DNA of 64,000 nt from Crocinitomicaceae bacterium (GTDB lineage: Bacteria; Bacteroidota; Bacteroidia; Flavobacteriales_D; Crocinitomicaceae). The notes under the pieces were generated by a model, which saw only the letters and a list, made by a program, of their open reading frames with translations, did not search any database and was not told where the DNA came from. The stretch is from positions 124,001-188,000 of the forward strand of contig JAMLHA010000004.1 in assembly GCA_023957475.1 (NCBI GenBank), read 5' to 3'. Position numbers and translations under genes: made by a program. Shown here one piece after another: positions 45,871 through 53,508 of the stretch (the stretch's first letter is position 1; each line of letters begins with the position of its first letter).

Positions 45871-46002
45871 CACAACGTTTTAGGCGCTCGGAGCAGAAGC
45901 CCTTCTTGCGAAGATTTCAAACTCGAAGCACGAACTCAAAGTTATACAAAAATCTTAAACTCGAAACGGTTTTGGCTTTTGCTCTGAACGCCTTGTTAGC
46001 GG
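45871..46002. repeat. A element A3
   Basis: 132 bp. Left CACAACGTTTTA, arm GGCGCTCGGAGCAGAAGCC. Right GGCTTTTGCTCTGAACGCC, then TTGTTAGCGG. The next gene stop begins 5 bp further on. Confidence 0.85.
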
Positions 46003-46007
46003 TAGCC

Positions 46008-46598
46008 TTATTCCCAAAGCCATCTTCCAATGAGTTTCCATTTATTTTTCTTATAGAGTATTTTGTCATTGTATAATAGTTTCGTTTTATAGGTATTATA
46101 TGCGATTAGAGATAAAAAACTAAACAATAGGATTAAAAATGAAATTAAAAGCACGAAATACAAATTATTTCTTCTGTTATCTTCATAACTAATTAGTGTG
46201 TTTTTGTTTATTTTGATTTCGTAAGGATTATATAAAGTATCATTTTTTAATAATCTGTTTTTAAATAAAACCACTAACGTATCTCCAACTGAATATCTTT
46301 TTTGAATTATGGACCATTTGTTTGAAAACAACTCGTCACTCAATCGAATTATATGGGACGGTTCTTTCGTTTTTATGTCTAAACATTTATTTATAATATC
46401 TGGTTTAAAAAGCCTTTTTTCGACCCAAACCTGATCTTGAAAACTATCAATAATAAAGGTTGCTTTATTTAGGCTTTCCTTATGAATTAGGTAATCTTTG
46501 ATTAAACTATAATCGAAAAACAATAAAAACAACGTCACTATGGGCGCAATTATTAAAGTCGTCCTTATTTTAAAATGTTTTTGACTTAGCTTAATCAT
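46008..46598 (-). CDS. Two-helix membrane protein, one-gene cassette
   Basis: I use the ATG at 46598 (MIKLSQKHFKIRTTL, 196 residues); the frame runs on into A4 but that part is a palindrome, not protein. There is a transmembrane helix near residues 14-34 (TLIIAPIVTLFLLFFDYSLI), an extracytoplasmic domain of about 100 residues with VGDTLVVLFKNR, and a second helix near 155-180. I do not recognise the family; a SMODS-like or DUF3592-type sensor is possible. The stop is 5 bp from A3 and the start 24 bp from A4, as in a gene cassette with no room for much else. Confidence 0.65.
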   Translation of the reverse strand: MIKLSQKHFKIRTTLIIAPIVTLFLLFFDYSLIKDYLIHKESLNKATFIIDSFQDQVWVEKRLFKPDIINKCLDIKTKEPSHIIRLSDELFSNKWSIIQKRYSVGDTLVVLFKNRLLKNDTLYNPYEIKINKNTLISYEDNRRNNLYFVLLISFLILLFSFLSLIAYNTYKTKLLYNDKILYKKNKWKLIGRWLWE

Positions 46599-46622
46599 TG
46601 TTTTTATGTCTATTTGGGGATT

Positions 46623-46756
46623 ACCGCTAACGTCCGGCAGGTTGGCGAGGGCGAGGTTTTCCCCGAAAACCCAAATCCGAAGCCGAAACTGCAAATTTAA
46701 CGAAAATGTTTCAACGAAGCATTTTCGCCCCGCTCTTGCCAACCTGATGTTAGCGG
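46623..46756. repeat. A element A4
   Basis: 134 bp. Left ACCGCTAACGTCCGG, arm CAGGTTGGCGAGGGCG. Right CGCTCTTGCCAACCTG, then ATGTTAGCGG. The centre is AT-rich with CGAAGC words also found in other A elements. Confidence 0.88.
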
Positions 46757-46786
46757 TTCGGTTATTTTTTCTCGTCCATTTGTCAT

Positions 46787-47284
46787 TTAATATGCGGCAG
46801 CCATTGCCATTGCTTTATGATAATTTATGCTGTGAAGTATCGTAAACAAAAACAGTTCTTTATTTTCCAATTTATCAAATTCGTCAGTTGTTGCAATTGT
46901 ATAGTCAAAACGAAGTTTTTTCCATTGAAAGTCTGTGTCAACCGAAACTAACTCGTTTTTGTCCGTGTCAATTAAAATGTAATTTCGACTTAATAATGTT
47001 TTAAGTTTTAAAAGATAATTTTTCTCCTTATTGTCAAAATGTGTTTTTAAAACAATCCCTTTCCAACTGATTTTGAGTTCCAATAAAGTCTTGTTGTTTT
47101 GTTGCAGTTCAATTTTATAGTTCCAACGTCCTTTAGTAACAAATTTATATTCTGTCTTACCGTCAATGTTGATGTCGGCTTTGAATGAATACCATTTCGG
47201 ATAAACTAATTCGCCAATAAGTTTGTCGTTGAGTGTCAAACCGAAATTTTTTTGGTTTATTGAACTTACCTTGTATTGTCCCAT
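46787..47284 (-). CDS. Unknown protein, one-gene cassette (Tubby/LURP-like fold possible)
   Basis: The 165-residue protein has no signal peptide. It is beta-rich in its first 130 residues, with many aromatic strands (GELVYPKWYSFKADINI, YKFVTKGRWNYKIEL), which reminds me of a Tubby C-terminal-like or LURP-one barrel, and ends in a helix (FLFTILHSINYHKAMAM). Function is unknown. It lies between A4 (30 bp from the stop) and A5 (46 bp from the start), so it is a one-gene cassette. Confidence 0.65.
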   Translation of the reverse strand: MGQYKVSSINQKNFGLTLNDKLIGELVYPKWYSFKADINIDGKTEYKFVTKGRWNYKIELQQNNKTLLELKISWKGIVLKTHFDNKEKNYLLKLKTLLSRNYILIDTDKNELVSVDTDFQWKKLRFDYTIATTDEFDKLENKELFLFTILHSINYHKAMAMAAAY

Positions 47285-47330
47285 TTTCTTTTATGTTTTG
47301 GTTTCTATTATGGTCGTCATTTTAACTGAC

Positions 47331-47464
47331 CGCTAACGTCCCGCAGCTATGCCCAGTAGCCGTTTTGCGGGATTCGTCGCTGTCACCCGCTACAAGTTTT
47401 CTGCGGGGCACTGCTGTTTCAATTTGCTCTTTCATAGGCTATTGGGCATAGGTGCTGTTACCTG
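47331..47464. repeat. A element A5
   Basis: 134 bp. Left CGCTAACGTCCCGCAG, arm CTATGCCCAGTAGCC. Right GGCTATTGGGCATAG, then GTGCTGTTACCTG. The stop of the next gene is 3 bp beyond. Confidence 0.88.
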
Positions 47465-47467
47465 TAG

Positions 47468-48199
47468 TTATTCTTGGCGTTTGTAAATCATTTGTATCAT
47501 TACAGCTTCGTAAGTAATGTAAGTACCTTTAACCTTTCGTTCCTGAACCCAGTATGAATTAATAATTAGTCGCCCTTCTTTGTCAATGCCAATGAATGAG
47601 ATTGCTGCTGCAGCTTTAGATAATCCATAAAGCAATAAAAACCGTTTACTCTGGATGTCATAATTTTTACTGACTACACGCTTAAAACTTTCTCCAGCTT
47701 TATCTGCACCGTACAAGTTGAATTTGGTTTCGGTAATTGATAGAAATGCATCTGCGTCCGTTTCGTTGTGAACAAGTTTTGAGTTTCGGTATATTTTTTT
47801 GTCGGCATAAACAACAGAGTCGATGTAAGAAACTCGTCTATTACAAACGCTTCTCCAATCACCTATTACAGCTTTGGGGTCTGTTATCATTGTTATTGTG
47901 TCAAGTTGAACATGTGTTCTGGCGGAGGGCATACACCACCAGGTCTGAACTCCATTGTTGTTATATGAAAGCCCCATTTGTGTGCGCAGAATGTCTTGGG
48001 TTAAGTAGCGTTCATAATAATTGTAGTCATTGTCCCACTGCTCAAATGTTGGTGTCGGAAATAAGTTTGCATAGTCAAGTGGAAAGTCAATAGTTTCCTT
48101 TTTACCGCTTTCAATTTTCTGTATGAGTTCTTTAGGTACACCACAAGCTGTCAGTAAAACTGTCGTTGCGAAAAAATATGTCAGTAGTTTTCTATTCAT
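47468..48199 (-). CDS. Unknown lipoprotein, one-gene cassette
   Basis: The 243-residue protein has a lipoprotein signal (MNRKLLTYFFATTVLLTAC, lipid Cys at 19). The rest has no known domain for me. It shows mixed alpha and beta segments: a WWCMPSARTHVQLDTITMITDP strand block, several charged stretches and a C-terminal SYWVQERKVKGTYITYEAVMIQMIY. Probably it sits in the envelope. The stop is 3 bp from A5, and the start 33 bp from A6. Confidence 0.65.
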   Translation of the reverse strand: MNRKLLTYFFATTVLLTACGVPKELIQKIESGKKETIDFPLDYANLFPTPTFEQWDNDYNYYERYLTQDILRTQMGLSYNNNGVQTWWCMPSARTHVQLDTITMITDPKAVIGDWRSVCNRRVSYIDSVVYADKKIYRNSKLVHNETDADAFLSITETKFNLYGADKAGESFKRVVSKNYDIQSKRFLLLYGLSKAAAAISFIGIDKEGRLIINSYWVQERKVKGTYITYEAVMIQMIYKRQE

Positions 48200-48232
48200 A
48201 AAGTTGATATTTGAAGGTCATTCAATAATTAC

Positions 48233-48366
48233 AGGTAACGGTTTGGCGGCTTGACGCAGGGCGGATTTTACCGACAAATGTTAATACGAAGATAATACTT
48301 TTTTCTTTACGAAAATGTTCAATCGAAGCAATTAACCCGCCTTGCGTTCAAACCGCTTGTTATAGG
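48233..48366. repeat. A element A6
   Basis: 134 bp. Left GGTAACGGTTTG, arm GCGGCTTGACGCAGGGCGG. Right CCGCCTTGCGTTCAAACCGC, then TTGTTATAGG. Its arms resemble those of A1. Confidence 0.88.
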
Positions 48367-48407
48367 CATACCCCTTTGATATTCAGTTTATTAATTTGTT
48401 TTCTGTG

Positions 48408-48465
48408 GTAGCTCTTTTGCATTTTTATTTAGCTTTGTGCGTTTGGAAAAATGCAAATGTGCTAC
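48408..48465. repeat. B element B6
   Basis: 58 bp. GTAGC, TCTTTT, GCATTTTT, a loop with GTGCGTTTGG, AAAAATGC, AAATGT, GCTAC. Left border of the TIR restriction operon. Confidence 0.75.
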
Positions 48466-48482
48466 TAAATGTATTAGGTCTT

Positions 48483-49334
48483 TTACTCGCTTTTAACTCT
48501 TTCCGAAATCTGTTTTGCAATCTCTTCAATTGTAAAACTTGATGTGTTTAAAGCTAACATATCTGCAATAGTCGGACTGAATTTCAACACTTCATTTTTG
48601 CTTATCTTGTGCCAAATGGGCAATATTACTTTTTCTCCGTTTATTTCTCTTGCAAATAGTCCGTCCAATTCTCTTTGTGGCCATTCTTTGCTAAAAAATG
48701 CCTCTGATAAAACCACAATCCCATAACGTGAATTTCTTAAACCACTATCAATAGAACGCCTTAAACTATCTCCAATTTTGAGAGAGAACTCGTCATACCA
48801 AACATTGATCCCATATTCTTGCAAACAATTAACAAAAGGACGTACGAACTCGTCTTTATCCTCCGAAGCGTGTGAAACAAAGACATCGTAATTGCTAACA
48901 GTGATGCTTTGGGGTTTAATTATATCAATTGAATAAAGAGATAATCTTTTTTGTAGTTCCATTTCTCTTGTGATTTGTTGTTGTAACGACAACATTTCTT
49001 TTTGTTCTTTTTTTGCCTTATCTCTTTCTCTTTGTTCTTCTTTGGTTAACTTAGAAATCAAATCAAGTCTCTTTTTTTGTTTTTCTGACAGTGTTTTAGA
49101 TTTTGTGCTTTTGTCCTTTTCTAATTTGTTTATCTCTTCATTTTTTCTTGTTAAGTCCTTTTGATATGAAATTACTCTTTTCAAATCTTTTTCTTTTGAT
49201 ATTTTTTCGAGAATTCTATGTGCTTCTTTTTGTTTACGGCTGATATTTGTGTCAATAGTTTGAATATTCTTCTCAACGGTGTTTATGTTTCTATCAATAT
49301 TTGCTATATCTCTCGCAATGCTTTCTATTCTCAT
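48483..49334 (-). CDS. Coiled-coil TIR-domain protein in a restriction operon
   Basis: The 283-residue protein begins with about 140 residues of coiled coil (NIDRNINTVEKNIQTIDTNI..., Lys- and Glu-rich). A TIR domain (about 150-283) follows: YDVFVSHASEDKDEFVRPF, WYDEFSLKIGDSLRRSIDSGL and LSEAFFSKEWPQRELDGLF, in which the Glu of QREL is at the place of the catalytic NADase Glu. TIR proteins in phage defence often use up NAD. It is the fifth gene of the RM operon, 9 bp after the last methyltransferase, which suggests a backup suicide role. This is inferred. Confidence 0.88.
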   Translation of the reverse strand: MRIESIARDIANIDRNINTVEKNIQTIDTNISRKQKEAHRILEKISKEKDLKRVISYQKDLTRKNEEINKLEKDKSTKSKTLSEKQKKRLDLISKLTKEEQRERDKAKKEQKEMLSLQQQITREMELQKRLSLYSIDIIKPQSITVSNYDVFVSHASEDKDEFVRPFVNCLQEYGINVWYDEFSLKIGDSLRRSIDSGLRNSRYGIVVLSEAFFSKEWPQRELDGLFAREINGEKVILPIWHKISKNEVLKFSPTIADMLALNTSSFTIEEIAKQISERVKSE

Positions 49335-49343
49335 TTTGTACTT

Positions 49344-50381
49344 TTAAAGGATTTCTTGAAATTCATTTAGTATTGCTTGTTTTATTGTTTCTTCAAAACA
49401 ACTATTCACTAACGCATTTACAACATTCCACATTAAAACAGGTGGAACAGCATTACCAATTGCACGGTATTTTCTGTTATCTGAAACACTGTCTAATTTG
49501 AATGATAAAGGGAATGATTGAATACAAGCGGCTTCTCTTGGTGTAAATCGTCTATATCGCTCTCCAACCATTAAAACAGGGTCGGTTCCGTTAAGGCTTA
49601 CTTTTGCTAAATGTGAGGTTATTGTATTGCAAGGTTCGTTTAAATCCTGAACTCGACCCTTATTCATCTTTTCTCTGACCCGTAACATTCCATCAACAGC
49701 TCTTTGACTGAAAAACCATTTTTCGTCTTTATCTGCTTTTTTATCAACTACTTGTTTTAAAACAATCTTAGAACTGTCTAAGGTGTTAGGCAACGGGAAT
49801 TTGAAATTGAAATAATCGACAAAATCTCTAAAACCCATAATAAAAACACGCTCACGCTTTTGAGGGACACCAAATTCAGAAGCATTTAAAAGTTTATAAT
49901 GAATGTGATAACCTGCTTTTTCAAATTCTTTTATAATTAATGGGAATGCTTTTCTTTTATTTGCCGAGAGTAGTCCTTTAACATTTTCTGCAATAAAAAA
50001 CCTAGGCTGTTTTTCTTTTAAGACTCTTACCATTTCAAAAAATAGTTGCCCTCTTTCGTCTTTATAACCCAATCTTGGTGGATTTTGGGCACTTATTGAG
50101 AATGATTGACAGGGAAAACCTCCTAACAAAATATCGTGGTCAGGTACTTCATCTGCAACAATTTCCCGAACGTCTTTTGTTTCACATTTATGCGAAAAAT
50201 TATCATTATAAATTTTAGTTGCATATGCATCATTATCAACTGCATAAACAACTTCAAAAGGTAATTCTGCATAATGCTTGTTAAGAAAATTAAAACCTCC
50301 TTGAATGCCTAAATCCATCCCTCCGCAACCACAAAAAAGCGAAGCAACCTTTAATTTGCTATTTCCAAAAGTTTCTGCCAT
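49344..50381 (-). CDS. DNA cytosine-5 methyltransferase (second of the operon)
   Basis: The 345-residue protein has motif I ASLFCGCGGMDLGI (13-26), motif IV GGFPCQSFSISAQNPP with catalytic C91, motif VI ENVKGLLSANK near 137, motif VIII PQKRERVFIMG and the closing RAIGNAVPPVLMWNVV. It overlaps the nuclease gene by 31 bp. Two different C5 methylases in one operon suggest an asymmetric recognition site with each strand handled by one enzyme, or one may be orphan. Confidence 0.95.
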   Translation of the reverse strand: MAETFGNSKLKVASLFCGCGGMDLGIQGGFNFLNKHYAELPFEVVYAVDNDAYATKIYNDNFSHKCETKDVREIVADEVPDHDILLGGFPCQSFSISAQNPPRLGYKDERGQLFFEMVRVLKEKQPRFFIAENVKGLLSANKRKAFPLIIKEFEKAGYHIHYKLLNASEFGVPQKRERVFIMGFRDFVDYFNFKFPLPNTLDSSKIVLKQVVDKKADKDEKWFFSQRAVDGMLRVREKMNKGRVQDLNEPCNTITSHLAKVSLNGTDPVLMVGERYRRFTPREAACIQSFPLSFKLDSVSDNRKYRAIGNAVPPVLMWNVVNALVNSCFEETIKQAILNEFQEIL

Positions 50382-51790
50382 TGTCCTGATGTTTTAGAAA
50401 ATTCAACAACTAAATTTTTATCAATTTTTAAATTACCTAATTCAAATTGTTTGATTGGGTTTTGAATGACAAAAATATTTTTACCCTCGTCATTTATCAC
50501 TAAATAATATACGTAATAATTATCGCCCAATGTCTCGGCTGTATCCCATTCGTTTGGTGTGAGTTTAAAACGGTTATTATTGATTGCTTTTCTTGATTTA
50601 GTCGTCTTTACTTCGATATACCGTTTCTTTTTTTCTATTTCAATACTTTGTAAATCATATCCAACTCCAAGTGGTGTAGGGATTTTGTTGATTAAATGCT
50701 GACGGTTTGAACCGTCTTTTGTTCTCAAATATTCGTGTGCTAATATTAGTGTTTCACCATAGTCGCCTATTATTTTTGTGGGAACTTTTCTATCTTCTTT
50801 CATTCGTGAATAATACTCTTGAATGAGTGCAGATATATTTTCAACTTCCTGTTCTTCTAAATGTGGTGCGAACGCTTCGATGTTATCAAAACTATTTACA
50901 TAATCAAACCAGACCGCTTCTAATGCTCCGATTTCAGGATTTGTAATTTCGTCTATATTGTAGAATTTATCGTACTCATCAAACCAAACATCATTCTGTA
51001 AGTGAAAGTTAATAGCCTCTTTGTTTTCGTTATTAAGATAGTAATAATAACCTGTTCCTTTATGCTGTAATAGGTTGGCTAAAACCATATAGTCCAAAAT
51101 ATCTCCAGCATAACGATTTGTATCGCCTTTTGACGGAAACTTGCCTGTACGTTCGTTTCTTAGGGCTTCATAGTCATATTTATATTCTACTTTATCTTTT
51201 CTGTTTTGTAGAATGAGTTTAGCGACTTCTTTCGCTTGTCTTTCTCCCGTGGTAACACGTAGGTCAAAATAAGCACATTGTGTTAATTCTTCTGCTGTTA
51301 TGCTAAATGATTTTCCTGTTAATTTCTCTCCTTCAATAAGTAAATTAAGTATAAACTGACAAGGTTTAAATCTTACACCTGCCTCAATCTGTTTGATTAC
51401 ATTTTGAGATTTAATATGACCGCCAGGATATTGAAATGAAAATAAAAAGTAATTAAAAAACTCATCTAAATATTGATTGTTAGCAAGTCTTTTTGCCATT
51501 AGTCCGGGTTGAGAATAATTATTAGTTTCTTGTATAAATCCAAACAAGGCAGAAATCTCTGTACGCCAATTATCAATTGTTTTTTGTGTAGATGTTGCAT
51601 TCTTCTTAAACCCAAATAACACCTTGTTCAATTCATTTCTAAAATCGCTGTTTGGCAGAACTTCTATTTCTGAAATTGAGGTTGCTACATACAACAAAAC
51701 TTCCTCTACATCATTTTTAAAACGAGGTCTAACGTGATGTAATCGAAAAAAATACTCTTTAGGTATTCGGTATGTTTTTATTTCGCTCAT
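50351..51790 (-). CDS. Restriction endonuclease with DUF3883-type PD-(D/E)XK domain
   Basis: The 479-residue protein is helical and unassigned in its first 320 residues. The C-terminal part has GDYGETLILAHEYLR near 340, GVGYDLQSIEIEKKKRYIEVKTTKSR near 370-395 and NEWDTAETLGDNYYVYYLV near 405-425. D in GYD, E and K in IEVKTT fit a DUF3883/NOV-type nuclease core. Between two C5 methylases it is the obvious cutter of a type II system. It overlaps the first methylase by 4 bp (ATGA) and the second by 31 bp. Confidence 0.87.
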   Translation of the reverse strand: MSEIKTYRIPKEYFFRLHHVRPRFKNDVEEVLLYVATSISEIEVLPNSDFRNELNKVLFGFKKNATSTQKTIDNWRTEISALFGFIQETNNYSQPGLMAKRLANNQYLDEFFNYFLFSFQYPGGHIKSQNVIKQIEAGVRFKPCQFILNLLIEGEKLTGKSFSITAEELTQCAYFDLRVTTGERQAKEVAKLILQNRKDKVEYKYDYEALRNERTGKFPSKGDTNRYAGDILDYMVLANLLQHKGTGYYYYLNNENKEAINFHLQNDVWFDEYDKFYNIDEITNPEIGALEAVWFDYVNSFDNIEAFAPHLEEQEVENISALIQEYYSRMKEDRKVPTKIIGDYGETLILAHEYLRTKDGSNRQHLINKIPTPLGVGYDLQSIEIEKKKRYIEVKTTKSRKAINNNRFKLTPNEWDTAETLGDNYYVYYLVINDEGKNIFVIQNPIKQFELGNLKIDKNLVVEFSKTSGQWQKLLEIAN

Positions 51791-52830
51791 AAATATTTTT
51801 TTATTTCTGTAGCCAATACTTTTGCCAAAATTGGTGGAACTGCATTACCAACTTGTTTATATTGACTTGTTTTACTTCCTAAGAAAATAAACGAGTCAGG
51901 AAATGATTGTATTCTTGCACTTTCCCTTACAGTCGGAACACGATTGTATTTATAATGGAAATGATGTCTGTGTCCTGTATCAATCGTAAAGCTCGGCTTT
52001 TCACTATTTAATCGTGTCCAAGCAATATTTACATTTCTTGTTTTTTGTAATTCTTCGGGTAAATCTTTGTAATTTCCCCCATCAGGAACAAGTGAAATAA
52101 TATTTATTGTCTGTTCTTTATGATTGGTTATTTCGTGATTAAAAATTCCATTAGAATTTTCTCTAATTAGCTTTTGATAATCTGACTTCGGTTCTGTTTT
52201 GTATTTAGTTCCATCTTTCAAAGTTTTTTCAGGCAAATCCGAAATTGCATCTTTTGAACTTATTGGATTTGCTGTTGTTTGTTCAGGAAAAACAAACTCT
52301 TTGTTATTTTTTGCACCAACAAAAAATGCTCTTTTTCTGTTTTGTGGAACGCCAAAATCTGAAGCTAATAAAACTTTGTAAACTACGGTGTAACCAAGTT
52401 CTTCAAAATCTGCAATTATGCTGTCTTTTACAACGCCTTTTCCCATAGAAACAATGTTAGGCACATTTTCCATTAGAAAGACTTTTGGTTGATAATGTTT
52501 TACAAAACTTACAAATGATTTGTAAAGTTGATTACGCTCATCATCAATTATTCTTTTCCCTGCAATGGAAAAACCTTGACAAGGTGGCCCACCAATTATT
52601 ACATCAACATCTTTAATGTTTGTTTCTTTTTGAATTTCTTGAGGCGTTTTTGTAAATAAATCAGCAACAATTCCTTTTGCATTTTTGTGAGTATTTTCAA
52701 ATGTAACAATCGCATCTTTCCAATGGTCAATACCCAATAATACATCATAACCTGCTTCGATAAACCCATAAGAAAGTCCACCACAACCACAAAACAAGTC
52801 TATTACTGTTGGTTTATTTTTCATTTTCAA
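51787..52830 (-). CDS. DNA cytosine-5 methyltransferase (first of the operon)
   Basis: The 347-residue protein has motif I VIDLFCGCGGLSYGF (9-23), motif IV GGPPCQGFSIAGKR with catalytic C84, motif VI ENVPNIVSMGKG near 123, motif VIII PQNRKRAFFVG, and motif X YKQVGNAVPPILAKVLA near 326. It methylates the host's recognition sites. It overlaps the controller gene by 17 bp and the nuclease gene by 4 bp. Confidence 0.95.
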   Translation of the reverse strand: MKMKNKPTVIDLFCGCGGLSYGFIEAGYDVLLGIDHWKDAIVTFENTHKNAKGIVADLFTKTPQEIQKETNIKDVDVIIGGPPCQGFSIAGKRIIDDERNQLYKSFVSFVKHYQPKVFLMENVPNIVSMGKGVVKDSIIADFEELGYTVVYKVLLASDFGVPQNRKRAFFVGAKNNKEFVFPEQTTANPISSKDAISDLPEKTLKDGTKYKTEPKSDYQKLIRENSNGIFNHEITNHKEQTINIISLVPDGGNYKDLPEELQKTRNVNIAWTRLNSEKPSFTIDTGHRHHFHYKYNRVPTVRESARIQSFPDSFIFLGSKTSQYKQVGNAVPPILAKVLATEIKKYL

Positions 52831-53152
52831 ATTTTATTTTTCCTTGTTTTGTATTTATACTTTTTAGATAATTTATTTTTTCTTCCGCAACAATCAGCGT
52901 TTCAGGTGAACAGTTGTATTGATACATTTTCTTTGCGAATTGGTCTGCAAAATATTCTGTTTTCAACTGTTCAATGTCAAGATTAAAAGCAGTTGCCAAT
53001 TTCTCTAATCGTTTTTCGTCAAATTCACGTTTCCCATTTTCGATTTTGCTTAAATTTGCACTATCAAGGTCAAGCTGAAAAGCAAGTTGCGTTAAAGTTA
53101 AGCGATGGCTTTTCCTTAATTTTCTTATATACTCCCCAAATGTTGCTTTCAT
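52814..53152 (-). CDS. XRE-family controller (C) protein
   Basis: The 112-residue protein has a helix-turn-helix of the Xre type: FGEYIRKLRKSHRLTLTQLAFQLDLDSANLSKIENGKREFDEKRLEKLATAF (5-56). A short helical C-terminus follows. As first gene of a restriction operon, with a palindrome over its own -7 box (see 53171-53214), it fits a C protein that delays nuclease production when the operon enters a new cell. It overlaps the methylase gene by 17 bp. Confidence 0.9.
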   Translation of the reverse strand: MKATFGEYIRKLRKSHRLTLTQLAFQLDLDSANLSKIENGKREFDEKRLEKLATAFNLDIEQLKTEYFADQFAKKMYQYNCSPETLIVAEEKINYLKSINTKQGKIKFENEK

Positions 53153-53170
53153 ATACTTGCAAATTAAAAC

Positions 53171-53214
53171 TTGTCAATCTATGACAAAATTAAATAAATA
53201 ATTTGATTCTACAA
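53171..53214 (-). promoter_or_regulatory. Promoter and operator of the TIR restriction operon
   Basis: On the minus strand, TTG (53214-53212), 19 bp and TAATTTTG (53192-53185) match the Bacteroidota promoter. The perfect inverted repeat TTGTCA-ATCTA-TGACAA (53171-53187) touches the -7 box and lies 18-35 bp before the controller start. It looks like the operator of the C protein. Confidence 0.75.
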
Positions 53215-53246
53215 TTTTTTTTAATGGTTTTTTAAGCGTTGGAAAA

Positions 53247-53309
53247 ATTTAGCTCTTTTTGGTTTTTGTGTTTAGGCTTGTGCGGTGGGAAAACCAAAAT
53301 GTGCTAAAT
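53247..53309. repeat. B element B7
   Basis: 63 bp. ATTTAGC, TCTTTT, then arms TGGTTTT and AAAACCA, AAATGT, GCTAAAT. Same outer arms as B3. Right border of the TIR restriction module. Confidence 0.78.
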
Positions 53310-53330
53310 GTGCGGTGGGTCAGGGGTTGC

Positions 53331-53490
53331 CTTTAACGTTTTCGGGCTTTGCGTTCGGGCGGGTTTCAGAGCACAAAGCTTCAATTTATTACTAAAGTTT
53401 ATTAGAAGCACAAAGCTCCAAGTTTGCACAGCTTGTCCCGTGAGGAACGAAACGGGATCAGCCCGCCTGACGCAAAACCCGTGTTAGTGG
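53331..53490. repeat. A element A7 (long variant)
   Basis: 160 bp. Left CTTTAACGTTTTC, arm GGGCTTTGCGTTCGGGCGGG. Right CCCGCCTGACGCAAAACCC, then GTGTTAGTGG. The centre holds an extra ~25 bp with GCACAAAGCT twice and a small inner hairpin, CCCGT...ACGGG. Confidence 0.85.
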
Positions 53491-53508
53491 CTGGCGTTCT
53501 GTTTTCCG

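Noticed and set aside
46599-46742. N-terminal extension of the 46008 gene into A4
   Set aside because: The 48 extra codons are read from the palindrome; the ATG at 46598 gives a normal membrane-protein start.
48483-49334. TIR protein as Pycsar effector (PycTIR)
   Set aside because: It has no cyclic-nucleotide-binding domain and sits in the restriction operon, while the cyclase has its own membrane effector.
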